This document shows positions 44,540 to 57,236 of a DNA stretch of 64,000 nt, piece after piece (position 1 is the first letter of the stretch; each line of letters opens with the position of its first letter). The DNA is from Campanula takesimana (taxonomy: Eukaryota; Streptophyta; Magnoliopsida; Asterales; Campanulaceae). The position numbers and the translations under genes are program-made. The notes under the pieces were generated by a model that was not told the origin of the DNA, searched no databases, and was given only the letters and a program-made list of their open reading frames with translations. The DNA lies in NCBI GenBank assembly GCA_026119855.1, contig JAOWBW010001916.1:98670-162669 (forward strand). The letters run 5' to 3'.

Positions 44540-44960
44540 AGGTGAAACTTCAGTGATAATTTGTGCGAACTTAAGTACCCAACAATGTGGGATATTACAA
44601 TCTCCTCCACTTGGATCTTTGCTGTGCCCGGCAAAGCCCACAAGGATCGGAACCCCTGAAAGTGGGATTCAAAAGGTTGCTCTTACAGATTCAAGAGGCG
44701 GCTCACACCGACCATGCGGTGCAATGCTTTGTTCCGCATAACACTTTGACACTTTCGGCCTGAACCCGCTCTAATACCATTTGTAAAGACCAGATCTCGA
44801 AGGCCGACCCGCTAGACAAGCACCACGTACTGGCCTACTAAATACAAATATCTTGGGTCTAGTTGACTTACGACAAGCCCACCCAATATTCCTTGGACAT
44901 TATTGATATTCAATTGTAATTTGTGGAAATTAAAGTATCCCACCGATGTGTGATATTACA
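44540..44960 (-). mobile_element. TRIM-like miniature LTR retrotransposon, left LTR truncated
   Basis: The right LTR (44782-44960, 179 bp) begins tgtaaagaccagatctcg and ends gtgatattaca. A PBS complementary to initiator tRNA-Met (gctctaatacca, 44768-44779) lies next to it. The internal region is only about 180 bp and has no coding capacity. At 44600-44612 a polypurine tract (minus strand aagtggaggagat) adjoins a related but truncated left LTR ending gggatattaca at 44599. This layout is a terminal-repeat retrotransposon in miniature on the minus strand. Confidence 0.65.
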
Positions 44961-45685
44961 ACAGCTGCTCTGTTAAAGAAAGAAAAACCCTGGCTCTGAA
45001 ATCCACAATACAAGTTGTATATTGTATTTACTTTTATTTTTAATCAAAATAAAATCTAATTGTATTTGAAAAAATCATCGAAATGGGTTACCACAAGATT
45101 TGAAGTCTCATTTTAAATAGTACGTTTGTAATATAATTATATGTTTACTGTTCATATTTATATTATACAGTACTTAATAATACTAAAATAAAATAAAATA
45201 CATAACCCGAAATTGCACGTCTAAGACCATGTAAAATGGTTTCAACTTTCAACACCCTCTTTTTCCATTTCAACACTCCACGTCATCTTCTCTCTCTTCC
45301 ACCTAATAATTCAACTACCATTCAACTTTTACACCCTACAATAGTTTTGTTTAATAAAAATCAACACCCTTCCAACTCATCCTCCTATACCCCACCACTT
45401 ATATTTTATTTTATATTCTTATTTTTATGATTAGTAAAATAATAATAAATATTATTATTATCATTTATAATTAAAAATATATTTCACACTTAATTAATTT
45501 TCTGTAATTGCAATTAAATAAATACGAAAAATGGCGATAATTATTATTAAAAAAAAAAGAAAAGTTACAATAAGCTTAGCTCGCGACACAAGTAATGTAA
45601 GACAAATAAGCATACGACATAATAGACCCGACTCACAATACAATAAAACTATTAAATCACACATTAAGAGACTTAAAAATAATCT
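44961..45685. other. AT-rich gene-free DNA
   Basis: No gene. A segment starting gaccatgtaaaatggtttca (45226) may be a terminal region of the Harbinger remnant that follows, but no matching inverted end was found. Confidence 0.4.
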
Positions 45686-46178
45686 TTAATCGCGAAACAT
45701 TCCGAATTTTGCGCATATGTGCTTGACTAGATCCGCCTGTAATTCGCGATGAGCTTTTGGATCACGCATTTCCGATCTAGCACGCACATGATTTGCAAAT
45801 GCAGGTAGTACCTCAGTCGAGAATGGTTGATGTGTACTAGACCCACTTGCCTCGGATTGATCATAGTCAGTCAAATTCTGAGAATACATATCTCGTTCAT
45901 CCTCAACAATCATATTGTGTAATATGATACATGACCTCACGATGATAGACAAGTCGACTATGTCCCACATTCGAGCTGGTTCTCGAATGATTTTAAATCG
46001 AGCTTGGAGCACTCCAAATGCACATTCTATGAGCTTTTGCAAATACATCATTCTCCGACCATCCGCTTTGTTGCGTACGTTCAGCGTTATTATAAGCACC
46101 TATCCATTTCCCCGATATTTTGTTGATATAATTATGACGATTTCTGCAGGCAACTGCATCACAGGGAGGGTCAAATGA
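45686..46178 (-). pseudogene. PIF/Harbinger remnant: transposase C-terminus joined to a Myb-like/NAM-associated fragment
   Basis: The 45686-46060 part reads LIECAFGVLQARFKIIREPA and SIIVRSCIILHNMIVEDERD, the C-terminal end of a PIF/Harbinger (DDE_4) transposase. Immediately upstream in another frame (46060-46178) is HNYINKISGKWIGAYNNAE and SGWSENDVFAKA, resembling the trihelix/Myb-like accessory protein of the same elements. The N-terminal catalytic part of the transposase is missing. An internal deletion that fused the two ORFs explains this best. Confidence 0.7.
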
Positions 46179-46860
46179 GCAATGCTCGTTACAGTAATTC
46201 GCAATTTACCCAAATACACATCACTTTTCTGATATATTTTTTCCGACAACGCTATTTGTTCCATATTTAAATAAACATCAGAAATTTGAGAAAATATTGT
46301 ACAGGTTTAAACTCACAAGTGTGGTCGTTATCTAGGCTGGTGTCCATTCTCTCCACCGTATTATAGAAATCATAATTTTATTCTGTTTGAAATCAATAAA
46401 ATTCGATAACACAGCTATCGTAAATGATTATGCTCGTTATGAGTGGTCAGTTTTTTGCCTCTGATGTGGCCGTTATTAATACGCAGGTCCGTCTCAATAA
46501 TTATGGGGGTTTTGGGCTAAAATGTGAATATTGTGCCCTTAATATGTTTTAAAAAATACATAAAAACACACGCTAATATATAAGTACTTTTATATAATGG
46601 TTAATTTTTGTTGAGCACTAAAAACTTAAAATATAAATTTTTGCACTGATCATCATTCAATATTTTTTTTTTCATATAAAATTATTTAAATATTGTAATG
46701 TCTAAAAGCATAACTGCATAATCAAGTAGTAATTGCCAAATTACCCAATTGGCTTCCTCTCTAAGACAATCCTATGTATGTGTTCATCATTATACTCTCT
46801 CTGCCCCAAAACACTTTGCATCATTTTAAGAATGCACGTAAATTAATGAATAAGCATATA
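46179..46860. other. Gene-free region
   Basis: Probably leader of the Harbinger remnant (to about 46330) followed by AT-rich DNA. A partial Stowaway-like end (ctctctctgccccaaaacac) begins near 46795. Confidence 0.45.
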
Positions 46861-46963
46861 CTCCCTCCGTCCCAGCTCACTTGACACTTATTTCTATTTT
46901 GGTCAGTCCCAGCTCACTGACACTTCCCAAAATAGCCTACTTTTTAAAAATTTATATTCACTC
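46861..46963. mobile_element. Left part of a Stowaway MITE interrupted by the copia element
   Basis: TA|ctccctccgtcccagctcac starts at 46861. The MITE breaks off at 46963, where the copia LTR begins with tgttagg. The remainder should lie beyond the copia 3' LTR, outside this window. Confidence 0.75.
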
Positions 46964-47449
46964 TGTTAGGATTCATTGTTAGTACACCCACCTGATTTGA
47001 TTGACCCATTCCACGTGTTTTTTTATGGACTTTAGGTTTACTTGTAATGAAGTTTTACTTCAATTTTTAGACAAGTCAATTTCTAGATTTTAGTAGTTAG
47101 GCTGAGTTATGATCGATTTACTCTTAGCGGTTTAGAGTCCCTCAAGCCGCCGTCTTCAAACCGCCAGCATGGTGCCTTAAAGTCCTTCATCAAACCGCAG
47201 TTTGTGTCTTTGATGAAACCGCATTTCAAGTTCATTCATGAAACCGCAAATGCATCTGGTGGAACCGCCGACCAAGATATTGAAGAAGTTATTGCAGTCA
47301 TTTACTCCTTGAAGACAAACATTCGCTTTTCAACCGTAAAATAAATGACTGGTGACTTGTCCTTAAACTTCAAGTCATGGTTCAGTTATTTGGGAATGTC
47401 GGTTTGTCTAGTCTTTTGAAAAGTTACCGTTGTACAATGTCAGGTAGTG

Positions 47450-49552
47450 TGTCGCACCCCGACCCGTGGTCCTACTTGGCCTCACGTCCGGGACACGCTC
47501 GGAAGACGTCATAAAACATTTTTAAGAAATTTTTTCGAAATATACTTTCTATAAAAAGGTTCACACAACCAACTTGATACTAAAACATGACTTCAAGTCA
47601 CAAAACAACCTTTCACAAACAAGTACTAAGCCACTTGGCTACTACTACTAACTTTACTTACTTAATTACAAACACGAACATCTACTAGAAGAGATGTTAC
47701 AAACCAAGTCACGAGTATACTACCCAAAAGGTATTACATTTACATAATGTATCCTTTACTTACACAACCTTTCCCAAAATGTCTTACCCAAAGATCTCCT
47801 CGACGTCCTCCCAGTGTGTGTGAACTATCCCCAGGGCTCCTTCTTATCTAAAACGGTAAACAAATAAAGGGTGAGAATAAATCTCAGTAAGTTACTAAAA
47901 TGCAACTACATTACATGCTAATATGATAAACATAAGGAACAATGCCACAAATGATCATATAGCACATAGCACGTAATATGAGAGGCTCCCTATCGCCAAC
48001 CGTCCCATACCGGTTGGAAATAACGACCAACTCATCATGCAACACATAAAGCGGAAAGGAACACTCATACATGGATACTGAGCCAAGGTTCTCAAACCAA
48101 ACCATAGCCATCTGAGAGGATCAACTGAGCAGCATCGAAGAGCTGGAACGGGTTCCGAACAAAAAACAACAACAACAACAACGGGGGAAAATGACACAAA
48201 GTCATAACCCAAAGTGCCCAACCTTTGGCCTAAGGAAGGGGGTTAAAAATGGGAAACCAATGATAGGAGCCTTAAATGTACTTGGCTCGGGAGACCATTA
48301 TAATCCCTATCACTGCCCAACACACACAAAAGTACCAGCTGGACTTTACACGCAAGCACCCTACAGAAATACTTGCTTAAACAGCAATCATAGACAATGA
48401 TTCCAATGTAGGGAACCATGCCAAACACATCAAGAAGATGAACCATTCAACACATTACAAAATGTTCAACAATGCTCACTTAATCCATTACTCACATTTA
48501 ACAACACTTGTGTCCACAAAGGAACCAATTCTACCACTTTAGTGATCCACAACAATCATCTAAGTACTTTAGGACACTACCAAAAACTAGACCAAGATTG
48601 ACCTCTAAATTCCTTGGTTAGAAGACTCTCAACTTTTTCAGATGACTGGGCGGTCGCCCAAACTGGGATGTGCGGCCGCCCAAAATGCTCTGTCCCATGA
48701 AGAAAACCCTTCAGATAGGTGTGCGGCCGCACGCCCATTTTTGGGCGGCGCCACATCACCCGGCAGGCCTAACAACTTAACTAAAGCTCACTCCTTTTGT
48801 TTCACAACCCCAAAATTACCAATACTTGCAACTCTTAACTTGTGCAACTTCACAAAGGCTAAAACTCAGCTAAGAACCATACTAACACACAACAATACCA
48901 TTTTCATACCACTCCCTTTGTCCCAAATTACAAGTATACATAAAACATACTAAAACATTGTTTTATCACATATAAAGCATATAAAGCATACTTATGACCA
49001 TTTTAACATTTAAAGGGGAATTAGTAACTTACCTATTTTCCGGAAAAGATGTCAAGAAAAATAATATGGATCGGTAGGAAGAATCTATTCAACACCCTGA
49101 ACATTTATATGTAATTAGATTTGAAAATGGAGTAGTAAATTAAAATAGGGAAAAATCAACAAGAACAAACTTACCTAGCTTCTTATATCAACAATGGAGG
49201 TCAAGTTCTTTAGAAAGTAATTAGGTGTATAAGTGTGTGCTGCACAAGGAGAGGGGAGGGGGTGAGGGAGATAACTATCCACTCAAAGTTTCACAATAAC
49301 CCCTCAACTTGTATTTTAAACCTTTAAACCCCTAAACTCTCATTTTCAATAAAGCCCCCCCCCCCCATAAATTCCCACTAACTCAATTATTTCTTGCTAA
49401 CTAAGTTGATACTAACAACTAACTAACACCAAAATCAAATAGATGTGCAAATTTTATAATATAATACAACACAAAATTTTAAATAATAAATTTTTTTTTC
49501 AAAATATAAAATAAATATTAAAATAATTAAAACGGATTTTGGGGTCGTTACA
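47450..49552 (-). repeat. 3' LTR of the Tekay element
   Basis: 2103 bp. Includes CG-rich inverted motifs gggcggtcgccc and gtgcggccgcac (48648-48752) and homopolymer C (49355-49367). Nearly identical to 54166-56274, the differences being mostly single-base indels. Confidence 0.93.
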
Positions 49553-49601
49553 CTCACTCCCCCTTAAAGAAAATTCGACCTGAATTTTAGGATTGCTTAC
49601 C

Positions 49602-51143
49602 TCAACCCTCAAACAACCAGGGATACTTCCTCTCGATCTCCTCCCGAAGCTCCCAAGTCGACTCTTCCACGTTATGATTTCTCCACACAACTCGAACAAG
49701 GGGAATACTCTTAGTTCGCAACTCTTGAACTTTTGAATCAATAACTTGGACCGGATGCTCCTCGTAAGACATACTCGGTTCAATATCCTCGGGAACCTCG
49801 GACAAGACATGAGAAGAATCATACACATACTTCCTAAGCATCGAGACATGAAAAACATTATGGATCTTGTCAAGAGAATGGGGTAACGCAAGACGATACG
49901 CTCTATCACCAACTCTACTCAAAATCTCGAATGGGCCAATGTACCTCGGTGCTAACTTACCTTTCTTCCCGTACCTTCGAATTCCCACTTTAGGTGAAAC
50001 TTTCAAAAACACAAAGTCACCCGATTGAAACTCGAGATCTCGCCTCCGGTGATCGGCATAACTTTTCTGTCTACTCTGAGCGGTACACAAACGATCTCGG
50101 ATAAGCTTAACCTCCTCAACTGACTTGTTCACCATATCAATACCCCAAATCTTTGCTTCTCCGACTTCATCCCAACAAATCGGAGACCGACATTTCCTCC
50201 CATACAAAGCTTCATACGGGGCCATCCCAATACTTGACTGAAAACTGTTGTTATAGGCAAATTCCACGAGAGGTAAATGAGAATCCCAAGAATCTGAAAA
50301 ATCAACTGAGCAAGCTCGCAACATATCCTCGAGAATCTGAATAGTCCTTTCTGACTGCCCATCTGTCTGGGGATGAAAAGCTGTACTGAACTTCAACTCT
50401 GAACCCAAAGCCTTCTGAAACGCTTGCCAAAATCGAGATGTAAATCTAGGGTCACGATCTGACACAATACTTACCGGGACACCATGCAATCTCACAATCT
50501 CATTTATATACAAAGTCGCAAGTCTCTCCATCGAGTAACGGATCTCTATAGGTAGAAAATGAGAAGACTTGGTCAATCTATCCACAACCACCCAAACTGC
50601 ATCAAACCTTCTTCGAGTGCGAGGTAATCCCGTCACGAAATCCATAGTAACATGTTCCCACTTCCATTCCGGAATCTCTAACGGTTGAAGTAACCCCGCA
50701 GGCCTTTGATGTTCAGCTTTCACTTGTTGACATGTCAAACATTTAGATACATAATCCGCTATTTCTCTCTTCATATTATTCCACCAAAAGTGTTGCTTCA
50801 AATTCTGATACATTTTTGTGCTCCCGGGATGGATAGTATATCTCGACTTGTGGCCTTCATCAAAAACTTGGCGTTTAATCCCATCCACGCAAGGCACACA
50901 TAACCGACCTCTGAAAGTTAACACTCCTTCGGAATTAAGAGAGAAATCCCCAAATTTGCCACCTTCGATTTTATCCACTATTTTCACCAACTCCGGATCA
51001 TCCTTCTGAGCTTCCTTTATTTGTTGAATCAAAACTGGTAATATTTGAATACTCGCAAAAATAGCCCCATGCTTTGACTCACAAGGATCCCAATCTCGAG
51101 CATCCTCTAACATCTTCCATTCACGCACCATCAATGAAGCCAT
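49602..51143 (-). pseudogene. Tekay pol: integrase with C-terminal chromodomain
   Basis: Open for 513 codons. The zinc-binding H2C2 is HPGSTKMYQNLKQHFWW with CLTCQQVKAEH. The DDE core has FVTGLPRTRRRFDAVWVVVD, IVSDRDPRFTSRFW and HPQTDGQSERTIQILEDMLR. Then come the GPY/F module (YIGPFEILSRVGDRAYRL) and a chromodomain (VQVIDSKVQELRTKSIPLV, VVWRNHNVEESTWELREE), which targets such elements to heterochromatin. A 1-bp frameshift near 51153 cuts it from RNase H. Confidence 0.92.
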
Positions 51144-52660
51144 AAAAGATTTCGGCTAATGGCATCAGCTACCACATTTGCTTTACCCGGGTGATAAGAG
51201 ATAGTACAATCATAATCCTTCAATAGCTCCATCCATCTTCTTTGTCTGTTATTCAACTCTTTTTGGGAGAAAAGATACTTCAAACTTTGATGATCGGTAA
51301 AAATCTCAAATTTGGCTCCGTACAGATAGTGTTTCCACTTATGCAACGCAAAAACAATAGCCGCAAGCTCCATGTCATGAGTAGGATAATTCGTTCACTC
51401 GGAGTCAACTTTCTTGAAGCATACGCAATCACCCTTCCGTTTTGCATTAACACACACCCGAGGCCTTCTTTAGAAGCATCGCTATAGATTACCAAATCAT
51501 CATTTCCATTAGGAAGCGCAAGGATAGGAGCTGTAGTCAACCTCTTCTTCAATTCTTCAAAGCTAGCTTGACACTTGTCATCCCACACATACGGTACATT
51601 CTTTCGAGTCAACTGAGTCAATGGAGTAGCAATTTTAGAAAACCCCTCGATAAATCTTCTATAATACCCGGCTAGACCCAAGAAACTTCGAATCTCCGTA
51701 ACTGATTCAGGCCTCTTCCAATTCACAATAGCTTCAATCTTGGAAGGATCTACGGATATTCCTCTATTAGAAACCACGTGCCCCAGAAAAGACACTTCAT
51801 CGAGCCAAAAAGCACACTTACTGAATTTCGCAAACAGTTGCTTCTCACGAAGAACAGATAAAACCATTCGCAAGTGTTGCTCGTGCTCCTCCTTAGACTT
51901 GGAATACACAAGAATATCATCAATAAACACAACCACGAAGGTGTCAAGATAAGGCTTGAAAACCCGATTCATCATATCCATGAAAACAGCCGGAGCATTA
52001 GTCAACCCGAAAGGCATAACAAGAAACTCGTAATGACCATACCTACTACGGAAAGCAGTCTTAGAAATATCCTCAGAACGGATCTTTAACTGATGGTACC
52101 CACTCCTCAAGTCAAGCTTTGAAAAGACGACTGACCCTTGGAGTTGATCAAACAAGTCATCAATGTGAGGTAGAGGATACTTATTCTTTACAGTTACCTG
52201 ATTCAGCTTCCTGTAGTCGATGCATAATCTCAAAGACCCATCTTTCTTCTTGACAAACAATACACGAGCTCCCCACGGTGATACACTAGGACGGATGAAT
52301 CCCCGATCAAGTAACTCTTGCAATTGCACCTTCAATTCGTTTTAGTTCAGCTGGAGTCATTCTATAAGGTGCTTCAGATATGGGGGTAGTACCTGGAATC
52401 AAGTCAATACCAAACTCGATCTCTCTATCGGGAGGCATAGAATATTCAGAAGAAAACACATCAGGAAACTCTTTAACAACATTCACATCTTCTACTTTAG
52501 GAGACTTTTTAGTAGTATCCAGAACACAAGCCAAATACCCCATACAACCACGGTGCAATAGCCTCCTAGCTTTCACATAAGAAATAATACGAATTCCCTT
52601 ACTCAACGAAGTTGCCTCAAAAGTAAACACAGGCACACTAGGGATAGAAAACGTATCCAC
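51131..52660 (-). pseudogene. Tekay pol: reverse transcriptase and RNase H, frameshifted
   Basis: RT motifs include LRLCIDYRKLNQVTVKNKYP, FSKLDLRSGYHQL, MPFGLTNAPAVFMDMMN and VFIDDILVYSK (active-site FIDD). The RNase H part has IYSDASKEGLGCVLMQNG and, in another frame, FEIFTDHQSLKYLF. One-base indels near 52333 and 51395 split the region into three frames. Confidence 0.92.
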
Positions 52661-52699
52661 TTTCTTAAAACAATCAACAGAGGCATGATATTTACTTAA

Positions 52700-54085
52700 T
52701 CAATCCATACCCAAAATAACATCAAAGTCTTGCAATGGCAAAATAACTAGATCAGCAAGTAAAACATGCTCACTAATATGCACATCACAATCACGCAACA
52801 CCTTGTCAGCTATCAAACAATCTCCCATAGGAGTCGACACTTCTAGCATATAAGGCAAAGACTCAAAGGAAGAATGCAATCGAGATGCAAAAGACACAGA
52901 AACATATGAATGCGATGAGCCGGGGTCTATAAGTGCACATGCCCTCAAACTGGACATAGAAATTATACCTCCAATTACGGTGGAAGCATCCGAAGCTTGT
53001 TGTTGATTGATTGCAAACACACGACCTTGAACCTTTGGTTTTCCCGAGGCATCCCTTTTCTGACCCTGAGACGGTCCAATACCACTCCCCGATGGTTGAC
53101 TTCCCAATCTCGGGCAATTTCTTTGAAAATGGCCAAGTTGCCCACAGTTCAAACACTTTCCTTGTTTTTTCCAACACCGTTCCTCACTGTGCCCTTCCCC
53201 CTGACAATAATTACATACTCTCTTGCTTTGACCCCCGGAGAAATTACCTTGATTTCTAACACTCGGTTGCCCTTGTGGTTGTCCTCTAAATGGGGTTGAA
53301 GTCCCTTGTCCTCCACGATTATCATTCCTTTGTGGTGGTGGTCTACCTTGCCTTCCAGCACTTGTTAATTCCACCTTCCTCTTGTGTTCTTCAATATCGT
53401 GTTCTACTTGATAAGCTCGATCAACTGCATCTTGAAACTCTTGTAGCTTGTGGGACACCAATTGAGTCCGGATCACTGTCTTTAACCCTTTCACAAACCT
53501 TAATGCTTTTCTCTCCTCTGTTGCAATCAAATGAGTACAATACCTCGATAGCTCCGTAAACTTGGCTGCGTATTGAGCCACCGACATTGCATTCTGTTCC
53601 AAGCTAAGAAATTCCACTTCCTTCCGGTCTTGATCCACCCTTGGAATAAAATGTTCCTTGAACTTCCTCAGAAAGTTTGCCCAAGTATAAGGTACATGAG
53701 CTTCATCCCAACTAGCCTTCAGTGTTCTCCACCAATACTCCGCAGCTCCACTCAGATTGTAAGTAGCAAACCTAACTCGATCTTCTTCAGTACATACCAA
53801 GACATCAAATATCTTCTCCATGGATTCTATCCATCTCTCAACTTTGGTCACATCTGGTTCACCATCATAGCCGGTTGGTTTCATCTTCAAAAACTGTTCT
53901 AGACCATACCTCGGAGGTGCATGCTCTCCTCCCTGCCTCTGATCATGGATGGTTTTCATTGCAGCCTCGAACATCCCTTGAAACATAGCTCGAGCCTCTT
54001 CCCTTACATTACCCTGACCTGCAGTACCCGACTGTTCACCCTCATGTTCCGGCATTTTTACTGAGTACCTGCATAAAACACTCAA
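52700..54085 (-). pseudogene. Tekay gag and protease
   Basis: The gag core is YWWRTLKASWDEAHVPYTW, FLRKFKEHFIPRV and MSVAQYAAKFTELSRYCTH. Two CCHC knuckles follow: CNYCQGEGHSEERCW and CLNCGQLGHFQRNCP. The aspartic protease core is ALIDPGSSHSYVS, where DPGSS replaces the usual DTG/DSG. The frame ends at a TGA (52700-52702) directly before more of the same polyprotein, where a Trp codon is usual. The likely start is the ATG at 54055. Confidence 0.9.
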
Positions 54086-54165
54086 CGTTACTCACTCCAT
54101 ACTCAACTACCCTCCTAGGTCACTTAGTCATTCTAGACAATCCACAACCTAGCTCTGATACCAAC

Positions 54166-56274
54166 TGTCGCACCCTGACCCGTGGTCCTACTTGGCCCCA
54201 CGTCCGGGACACGCTCGGAAGACGTCATAAAACATTTTTAAGAAAATTTTTCAAAATATACTTTCTATAAAAAGGTTCACACAACCAACTTGATACTAAA
54301 ACATGACTTCAAGTCACAAAACAACCTTTCACAAACAAGCACTAAGCCACTTGGCTACTACTACTAACTTTACTTACTTAATTACAAACACGAACATCTA
54401 CTAGAAGAGATGTTACAAACCAAGTCACGAGTATACTACCCAAAAGGTATTACATTTACATAATGTATCCTTTACTTACACAACCTTTCCCAAAATGTCT
54501 TACCCAAAGATCTCCTCGACATCCTCCCAGTGTGTGTGAACTATCCCCAGGGCTCCTTCTTATCTAAAACGGTAAACAAATAAAGGGTGAGAATAAATCT
54601 CAGTAAGTTACTAAAATGCAACTACATTACATGCTAATATGATAAACATAAAGGAACAATGCCACAAATGATCATATAGCACATAGCACGTAATATGAGA
54701 GGCTCCCTATCGCCAACCGTCCCATACCGGTTGGAAATAACGACCAACTCATCATGCAACACATAAAGCGGAAAGGAACACTCATACATGGATACTGAGC
54801 CAAGGTTCTCAAACCAAACCATAGCCATCTGAGAGGCATCAACTGAGCAGCATCGAAGAGCTGGAACGGGTTCCGGAACCAAACAACAACAACAACAACG
54901 GGGGGAAAATGACACAAAGTCATAACCCAAAGTGCCCAACCTTTGGCCTAAGGAAGGGGTTAAAAATGGAAACCAATGATAGGAGCCTTATAATGTACTT
55001 GGCTCGGGAGACCATTATAATCCCTATCACTGCCCAACACACACAAAAGTACCAGCTGGACTTTACACGCAAGCACCCTACAGAAATACTTGCTTAAACA
55101 ACAATCATAGACAATGATTCCATGTAGGGAACCATGCCAAACACATCAAGAAGATGAACCATTCAACACATTACAAAATGTTCAACAATGCTCACTTAAT
55201 CCATTACTCACATTTAACAACACTTGTGTCCACAAAGGAACCAATTCTACCACTTTAGTGATCCACAACAATCATCTAAGTACTTTAGGACACTACCCAA
55301 AAACTAGACCAAGATTGACCTCTAAATTCCTTGGTTTGAAGACTCTCAACTTTTTCAGATGACTGGGCGGTCGCCCAAACTGGGATGTGCGGCCGCCCAA
55401 AATGCTCTGTCCCATGAAGAAAACCCTTCAGATAGGTGTGCGGCCGCACGCCCATTTTTGGGCGGCCGCCCACATCACCCGGCAGGCCTAACAACTTAAC
55501 TAAAGCTCACTCCTTTTGTTTCACAACCCCAAAATTACCAATACTTGCAACTCTTAACTTGTGCAACTTCACAAAGGCTAAAACTCAGCTAAGAACCATA
55601 CTAACACACAACAATACCATTTTCATACCACTCCCTTTGTCCCAAAGTTACAAGTATACATAAAACATACTAAAACATTGTTTTATCACATATAAAGCAT
55701 ATAAAGCATACTTATGACCATTTTAACATTTAAGGGGAATTAGTAACTTACCTATTTTCCGGAAAAGATGTCAAGAAAAATAATATGGATCGGTAGGAAG
55801 AATCTATTCAACACCCTGAACATTTATATGTAATTAGATTTGAAAATGAGTAGTAAATTAAAATAGGGAAAAATCAACAAGAACAAAACTTACCTAGCTT
55901 CTTATATCAACAATGGAGGTCAAGTTCTTTAGAAAGTAATTAGGTGTATAAGTGTGTGCTGCACAAGGAGAGGGGAGGGGGTGAGGGAGATAACTATCCA
56001 CTCAAAGTTTCACAATAACCCCTCAACTTGTATTTTAAACCTTTAAACCCCTAAACTCTCATTTTCAATAAAGCCCCCCCCCCCCCCATAAATTCCCACT
56101 AACTCAATTATTTCTTGCTAACTAAGTTGATACTAACAACTAACTAACACCAAAAATCAAATAGATGTGCAAATTTTATAATATAATACAACACAAAATT
56201 TTAAATAATAAAAAAAAATTTCAAAATATAAAATAAATATTAAAATAATTAAAACGGATTTTGGGGTCGTTACA
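54166..56274 (-). repeat. 5' LTR of the Tekay element
   Basis: 2109 bp, partner of 47450-49552, next to the initiator tRNA-Met PBS. Confidence 0.93.
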
Positions 56275-57236
56275 TAGTGGTCCAACAACTTCCTGCCACA
56301 AAGCAAAAGCAAAGGACGACAGTGACAGGTCAACCAATGGGATTGTGACAGCGCATTAAACCGCCATACAATGACTCACCTCATTGTCCAACGGTCACTA
56401 ATGCCTTCACTATAAAAGCCTTCATTGTTCAACATTGAAGGTTGCTGAGCTTCAAAGATAATATCCCAAGTATTCAAGTTTGCTTTGAAGATTGAAAACC
56501 CAGATTCTCATATCTTCATCATCTCCTTAGCAAACCCAGAGTTCTTCATCAAAGCTTCAAGCCTTTAAATCATCACAAATCAGCCCTACACAGAAAGTAA
56601 TCATTTGCTCACCATCACTTAGATATTTTGAGCTCTTGATTTCTTTCCACACTACACACCCCGAGTATATTTTCTTATAGATTATATACTCGAAAACACA
56701 GGTTGTTATAATAGCATTGTTAGGTTAGATTGTTTATTTAGAGTTTGGATTCATTTGTAATCTTGTAAAAACTCCTCTAAATCAATACAAGTCTAGTAGC
56801 TATTAGAAAATCCTAGGCTAACCACCTAGGTAGAGGACGTAGTTCTTTCAAGAACGAACCTCTTCAAATTGTGTGTACTTGATCTTTATTTTCTGTCTTG
56901 TCATTTACTTTTATGTTTACGAGCTTTATTTACTTTCATGTGAAATGACTTGATAAATGATTTGCATACTTTTGTGATACTTCAGTTGTGCCCTGTCAGT
57001 TGCATCATTCCTTTTCAACCACTTAAACCGCCCAACTCTTCATAATTCAGTTTGGACAAAACCGCAAAACTCCGCTGTGCATTTTATCTGAGCGGTTCTA
57101 GTGCTTTAAACCGCAATAGACCAAACTGATAAGTACTTGGTTGATTTTCAAGGGTATTTCGAAAAAGATTTTAAACCGCTATTCACCCCCCCCCTCTAGC
57201 GGTTCTATACCCTTGTTGCCCTTTGGGACCAACAAG

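Larger units (their letters stand above)
47450..56274 (-). mobile_element. Tekay-type chromovirus (Ty3/gypsy), 8.8 kb, TSD tagtg
   Basis: Complete LTR retrotransposon. LTRs are 47450-49552 (2103 bp) and 54166-56274 (2109 bp), starting tgtcgcacc and ending cgttaca. A perfect 5-bp duplication tagtg is at 47445-47449 and 56275-56279. The PBS (gctctgatacca, 54152-54163) matches initiator tRNA-Met. The polypurine tract is the complement of 49553-49565. Order on the minus strand is gag, protease, RT, RNase H, integrase, chromodomain, which with the long LTR suggests Tekay/Del. The coding region has one nonsense change and three frameshifts. Confidence 0.93.
46964..57234 (+). mobile_element. 5' LTR of a Ty1/copia element, split by the Tekay insertion
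   Basis: The LTR runs from tgttagg at 46964 to 47449 and from 56280 to ccaaca at 57234, about 1.44 kb without the insert. The TATA box (tataaaag, 56411-56418) is in the right part, so the inserted element separates the upstream U3 from the core promoter. The initiator tRNA-Met PBS tggtatcagagc follows at 57237-57248. Both halves contain many aaccgc/gcggtt hexamers, as does the rest of the element. Confidence 0.85.

Noticed and set aside
47911..48446. ORFs present in both Tekay LTRs (also 54634-55097)
   Set aside because: Non-coding LTR sequence. The frames differ between the two copies because of single-base indels.
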